From contig JALEIO010000001.1 of NCBI GenBank assembly GCA_022769845.1, positions 1 to 8,613 on the forward strand: a stretch of DNA of 8,613 bases, given 5' to 3'. The notes beneath the pieces are model-generated. The model made no database searches and was not told where the DNA came from. It saw nothing but the letters and a program-made list of their open reading frames with translations. Below, in pieces: positions 6,461-8,613 of the stretch (position 1 is its first letter; each line of letters begins with the position of its first letter). Source of the stretch: Oscillospiraceae bacterium. Lineage in GTDB: Bacteria > Bacillota > Clostridia > UMGS1810. The translations under genes and the position numbers were made by a program.

Positions 6461-7765
6461 ATGCAGAGAATACGTTTGAAAGCACCTAAAAACTGGATTA
6501 ACGACCCGAACGGATTTATATATTATAAGGGAAAATATCATTTATTTTATCAGCATTTCCCCTATGAGCCGAGGTGGGGAACTATGCACTGGGGACACGC
6601 TGTCAGCGATGATTTGGTAAACTGGGAGCATAAAGGCATAGCATTGTTTCCGTCTAAATTCAATGATAAAAACGGTTGCTTTTCAGGGAGCGCAGTAGAG
6701 CATAACGGTAAAATGTATATTTATTATACGGGAGTGCGTTATCTTGAGCCTGACCCCGAGGATATTCATACGTGCCTTGATGATAAATTTGTATCGTCAC
6801 AGATGATGATTACCTCAAAGGACGGTATGAGCTTTGACAATATGAACGATAAGACAACGGTTATCGCTCCGATTGAGGATAAGCAAATCGGCTGTATGAC
6901 TCACACAAGAGACCCGAAGGTGTGGCGCGGAAAAGAAGCATGGTATATGGTTATTGGAAGCAGAATGCCGCAGAATGAGGGTAAGCTTTTGTTTTACAGA
7001 AGCAGTGATTTAAAAAATTGGGAATATGTCAATTCAGCGTCAAAAAAAGGACTCGGCTGGATGTGGGAATGTCCCGATTACTTTGAGGTTAACGGCAAAA
7101 AGGTACTGGTATTTTCTCCTATGGGAATATCGGATAAGGAATACTGTAATTTATCGGTCTGCACAACTGTGGAATTTGATGAGCAAACGTGTACTATGAA
7201 TATTCCTGACGAATATCAGATGCTCGATTACGGGAAGGACTTATATGCACCGCAAAGCACAACGGATGCCGAGGGCAGACGTGTTCTTGTAGCATGGGCA
7301 AGAATGCCGGAGACGGTTGACGGTAAGTGGAAAGGAATGTTTTGCATACCGAGAATTGTTGAGGTGAAAAACGATCATATCTGCTTCAAGCCGCATCCTA
7401 ACATACAAAGGCTGTTTACAAAGGAAATTACCTCTGTCAGCGAGGCGGATGAAGCCGGATACCGTATAAGCGTTGATATAAATGACGGTGAACGTATTGA
7501 TATTGGCGGATATGTTATTTCGCGCAGTGGTGCGAAAATATATACCGACCGTTCGAGTGTATTCCGCGGTCACAATGAAATAGAAACAAGCTTTTCTACA
7601 CCGGAAATAAGCGGAGATATTCATCTCGACATATATGTCGATAAAAACCTTATAGAGACATATATAAATGACGGAGAATATGTAATCAGCAATGTTGTTT
7701 ACGATACTGACAATCATTTAACTGCAAAAACGGAGAATAGTCTTAAAATTTACACTGTCCAATAA
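6461..7765 (+). CDS. Intracellular GH32 beta-fructosidase (sucrose/fructo-oligosaccharide hydrolase)
   Basis: A 434-residue glycoside hydrolase family 32 enzyme that hydrolyses terminal beta-fructosyl bonds of sucrose or fructo-oligosaccharides. All three catalytic carboxylates are visible in family motifs: nucleophile Asp15 in WINDPNG, transition-state Asp151 in HTRDPKVW, and acid/base Glu203 in MWECPDYF. WGTMHWGHAVSDDLVNW (39-55) and FSGSAV (74-79) are further family hallmarks. Residues 1 to about 300 form the five-bladed propeller. The C-terminal beta-sandwich is recognised by DKNLIETYINDGEYV (394-408). The protein is somewhat shorter than Bacillus SacA-type sucrases (about 480). It has no signal peptide, so it acts on imported, unphosphorylated sugar; the ABC genes upstream and kinase downstream agree. 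ATG 6461 is chosen over GTG 6452 on ribosome-site spacing. Sucrose versus longer fructans cannot be decided here. Confidence 0.95.
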   Translation: MQRIRLKAPKNWINDPNGFIYYKGKYHLFYQHFPYEPRWGTMHWGHAVSDDLVNWEHKGIALFPSKFNDKNGCFSGSAVEHNGKMYIYYTGVRYLEPDPEDIHTCLDDKFVSSQMMITSKDGMSFDNMNDKTTVIAPIEDKQIGCMTHTRDPKVWRGKEAWYMVIGSRMPQNEGKLLFYRSSDLKNWEYVNSASKKGLGWMWECPDYFEVNGKKVLVFSPMGISDKEYCNLSVCTTVEFDEQTCTMNIPDEYQMLDYGKDLYAPQSTTDAEGRRVLVAWARMPETVDGKWKGMFCIPRIVEVKNDHICFKPHPNIQRLFTKEITSVSEADEAGYRISVDINDGERIDIGGYVISRSGAKIYTDRSSVFRGHNEIETSFSTPEISGDIHLDIYVDKNLIETYINDGEYVISNVVYDTDNHLTAKTENSLKIYTVQ

Positions 7766-7779
7766 GGAGGTGAACGATA

Positions 7780-8613
7780 ATGAAAAAATTTGATGTTGTC
7801 GCTCTTGGCGAGCTGCTCATAGATTTTACTGAAAACGGCGTGAGTGAGCAGGGCAATCCCGTCCTTGAAGCAAATCCGGGCGGCGCGCCGTGCAATGTAC
7901 TTGCGATGCTTAACAAGCTGGGAAAGAAAACTGCGTTTATAGGCAAGGTAGGAAACGATACCTTCGGGCATATGCTGAAAAGGACGGTTGAGGAAAGCGG
8001 AACGGATGTTACAAATCTCGTTATGGATAACGATGTTCACACAACGCTTGCGTTTGTGCATACCTATCCCGACGGTGAACGCGAGTTCAGCTTTTACCGC
8101 AATCCCGGAGCGGATATGATGCTCACAAAAGATGAGATTATGGAGGATATTATAAAGGCGGGAAAAATATTTCACTTCGGCACACTCTCTTCAACTCATG
8201 AGGGCGTGCGTGCGGCAACTCGTTATGCCCTTGACATCGCAAAGGAAAACGGGCTTCTGATTTCCTTTGACCCGAATTTAAGAGAGCCGTTGTGGGCTTC
8301 GCTTGAGGACGCAAAAAGAGAAATCGAGTACGGCTTGTCAAAATGCGATATTTTAAAAATTTCGGATAACGAGCTTGAGTTTATGACAGGCACCGACGAT
8401 TATTCGGAGGGCGTGAAAATTCTGCGTGAAAAATACGATATTCCTATGATTTTTGTAACTCTCGGCAAGGATGGCAGCCGCGCATATTATAAGGATATAA
8501 TGGTCGAGGCTCCACCGTTTGCGGAGGTTAAAACAATAGAGAAAACAGGCGCAGGCGATACGTTCGGCGGCTGCGCGCTCGGATATATTCTCGAACACGG
8601 AATTGAAAATCTT
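7780..8613 (+). CDS. Fructokinase, PfkB/ribokinase family (3' end outside window)
   Basis: The reading frame is open to the right edge: 278 residues are present of roughly 310-325 expected. The PfkB fold is shown by VVALGELLIDF (6-16), the first PfkB motif NPGGAPCNVLAMLNKLG (32-48) with FIGKVGND (53-60), SFDPNLREPLW (162-172), and the second motif KTGAGDTFGGC (255-265). Asp260 is the expected catalytic base. The NPGGAPCNVA-type motif and DPNLREPLW are typical of bacterial fructokinases, which make fructose 6-phosphate from ATP and fructose. That suits the GH32 gene just upstream, whose stop codon overlaps this gene's strong AAGGAGGTGA ribosome site (7764-7773). A different ketose or aldose substrate within the PfkB family cannot be excluded. 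Confidence 0.93.
   Translation, partial: MKKFDVVALGELLIDFTENGVSEQGNPVLEANPGGAPCNVLAMLNKLGKKTAFIGKVGNDTFGHMLKRTVEESGTDVTNLVMDNDVHTTLAFVHTYPDGEREFSFYRNPGADMMLTKDEIMEDIIKAGKIFHFGTLSSTHEGVRAATRYALDIAKENGLLISFDPNLREPLWASLEDAKREIEYGLSKCDILKISDNELEFMTGTDDYSEGVKILREKYDIPMIFVTLGKDGSRAYYKDIMVEAPPFAEVKTIEKTGAGDTFGGCALGYILEHGIENL

Noticed and set aside
1..8613. CRISPR arrays, tRNA or rRNA genes, insertion sequences, riboswitches
   Set aside because: No regularly spaced repeats beyond the operator cluster, no tRNA- or rRNA-like segments, and no transposase coding seen on either strand. The operon leader (about 67 nt) is too short and is filled by operators.

Overview
The window looks like chromosomal DNA of a low-to-moderate-GC Firmicute, most likely a gut-type Clostridia. 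The reasons are strong AAGGAGG ribosome binding sites, sigma-A-like promoters, tight gene spacing, a lipoprotein solute-binding protein of Gram-positive style, and the remnant of a small helix-turn-helix protein of a kind I associate with Lachnospiraceae and Oscillospiraceae. The taxonomic call is inference from style, not from a marker gene.

Layout. Positions 3-131 hold a decayed reading frame of a small excisionase-like HTH protein with two internal stops. Positions 148-759 (+) encode a hexapeptide-repeat sugar O-acetyltransferase. A 161-bp convergent gap follows, with only weak hairpins. Positions 921-1946 (-) encode a LacI-family repressor. The divergent intergenic region (1947-2200) carries two promoters facing apart and five CCGG-centred palindromic operator-like sites. 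From 2201 to the right edge runs one (+) operon: solute-binding lipoprotein, two MalF/MalG-type permeases, an MsmK/UgpC-type ATPase, an intracellular GH32 beta-fructosidase and a PfkB-family fructokinase cut off by the window end.

How it works together. The genes form a self-contained import-and-catabolism unit for a beta-fructoside such as sucrose or short fructo-oligosaccharides. The lipoprotein captures the sugar, and the two permeases plus the ATPase import it unphosphorylated. The GH32 enzyme, which has no signal peptide, removes fructose in the cytoplasm, and the kinase phosphorylates the fructose. The LacI-family protein very probably represses the operon through the palindromes just downstream of the operon promoter. 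A second pair of palindromes lies 127 bp upstream with the same 12-bp internal spacing, which suggests repression by DNA looping.

I see no wholly new system. The metabolic genes are of known families. The most distinctive content is the operator arrangement, the hairpin it would form at the 5' end of the operon mRNA, and the HTH pseudogene at the left edge.
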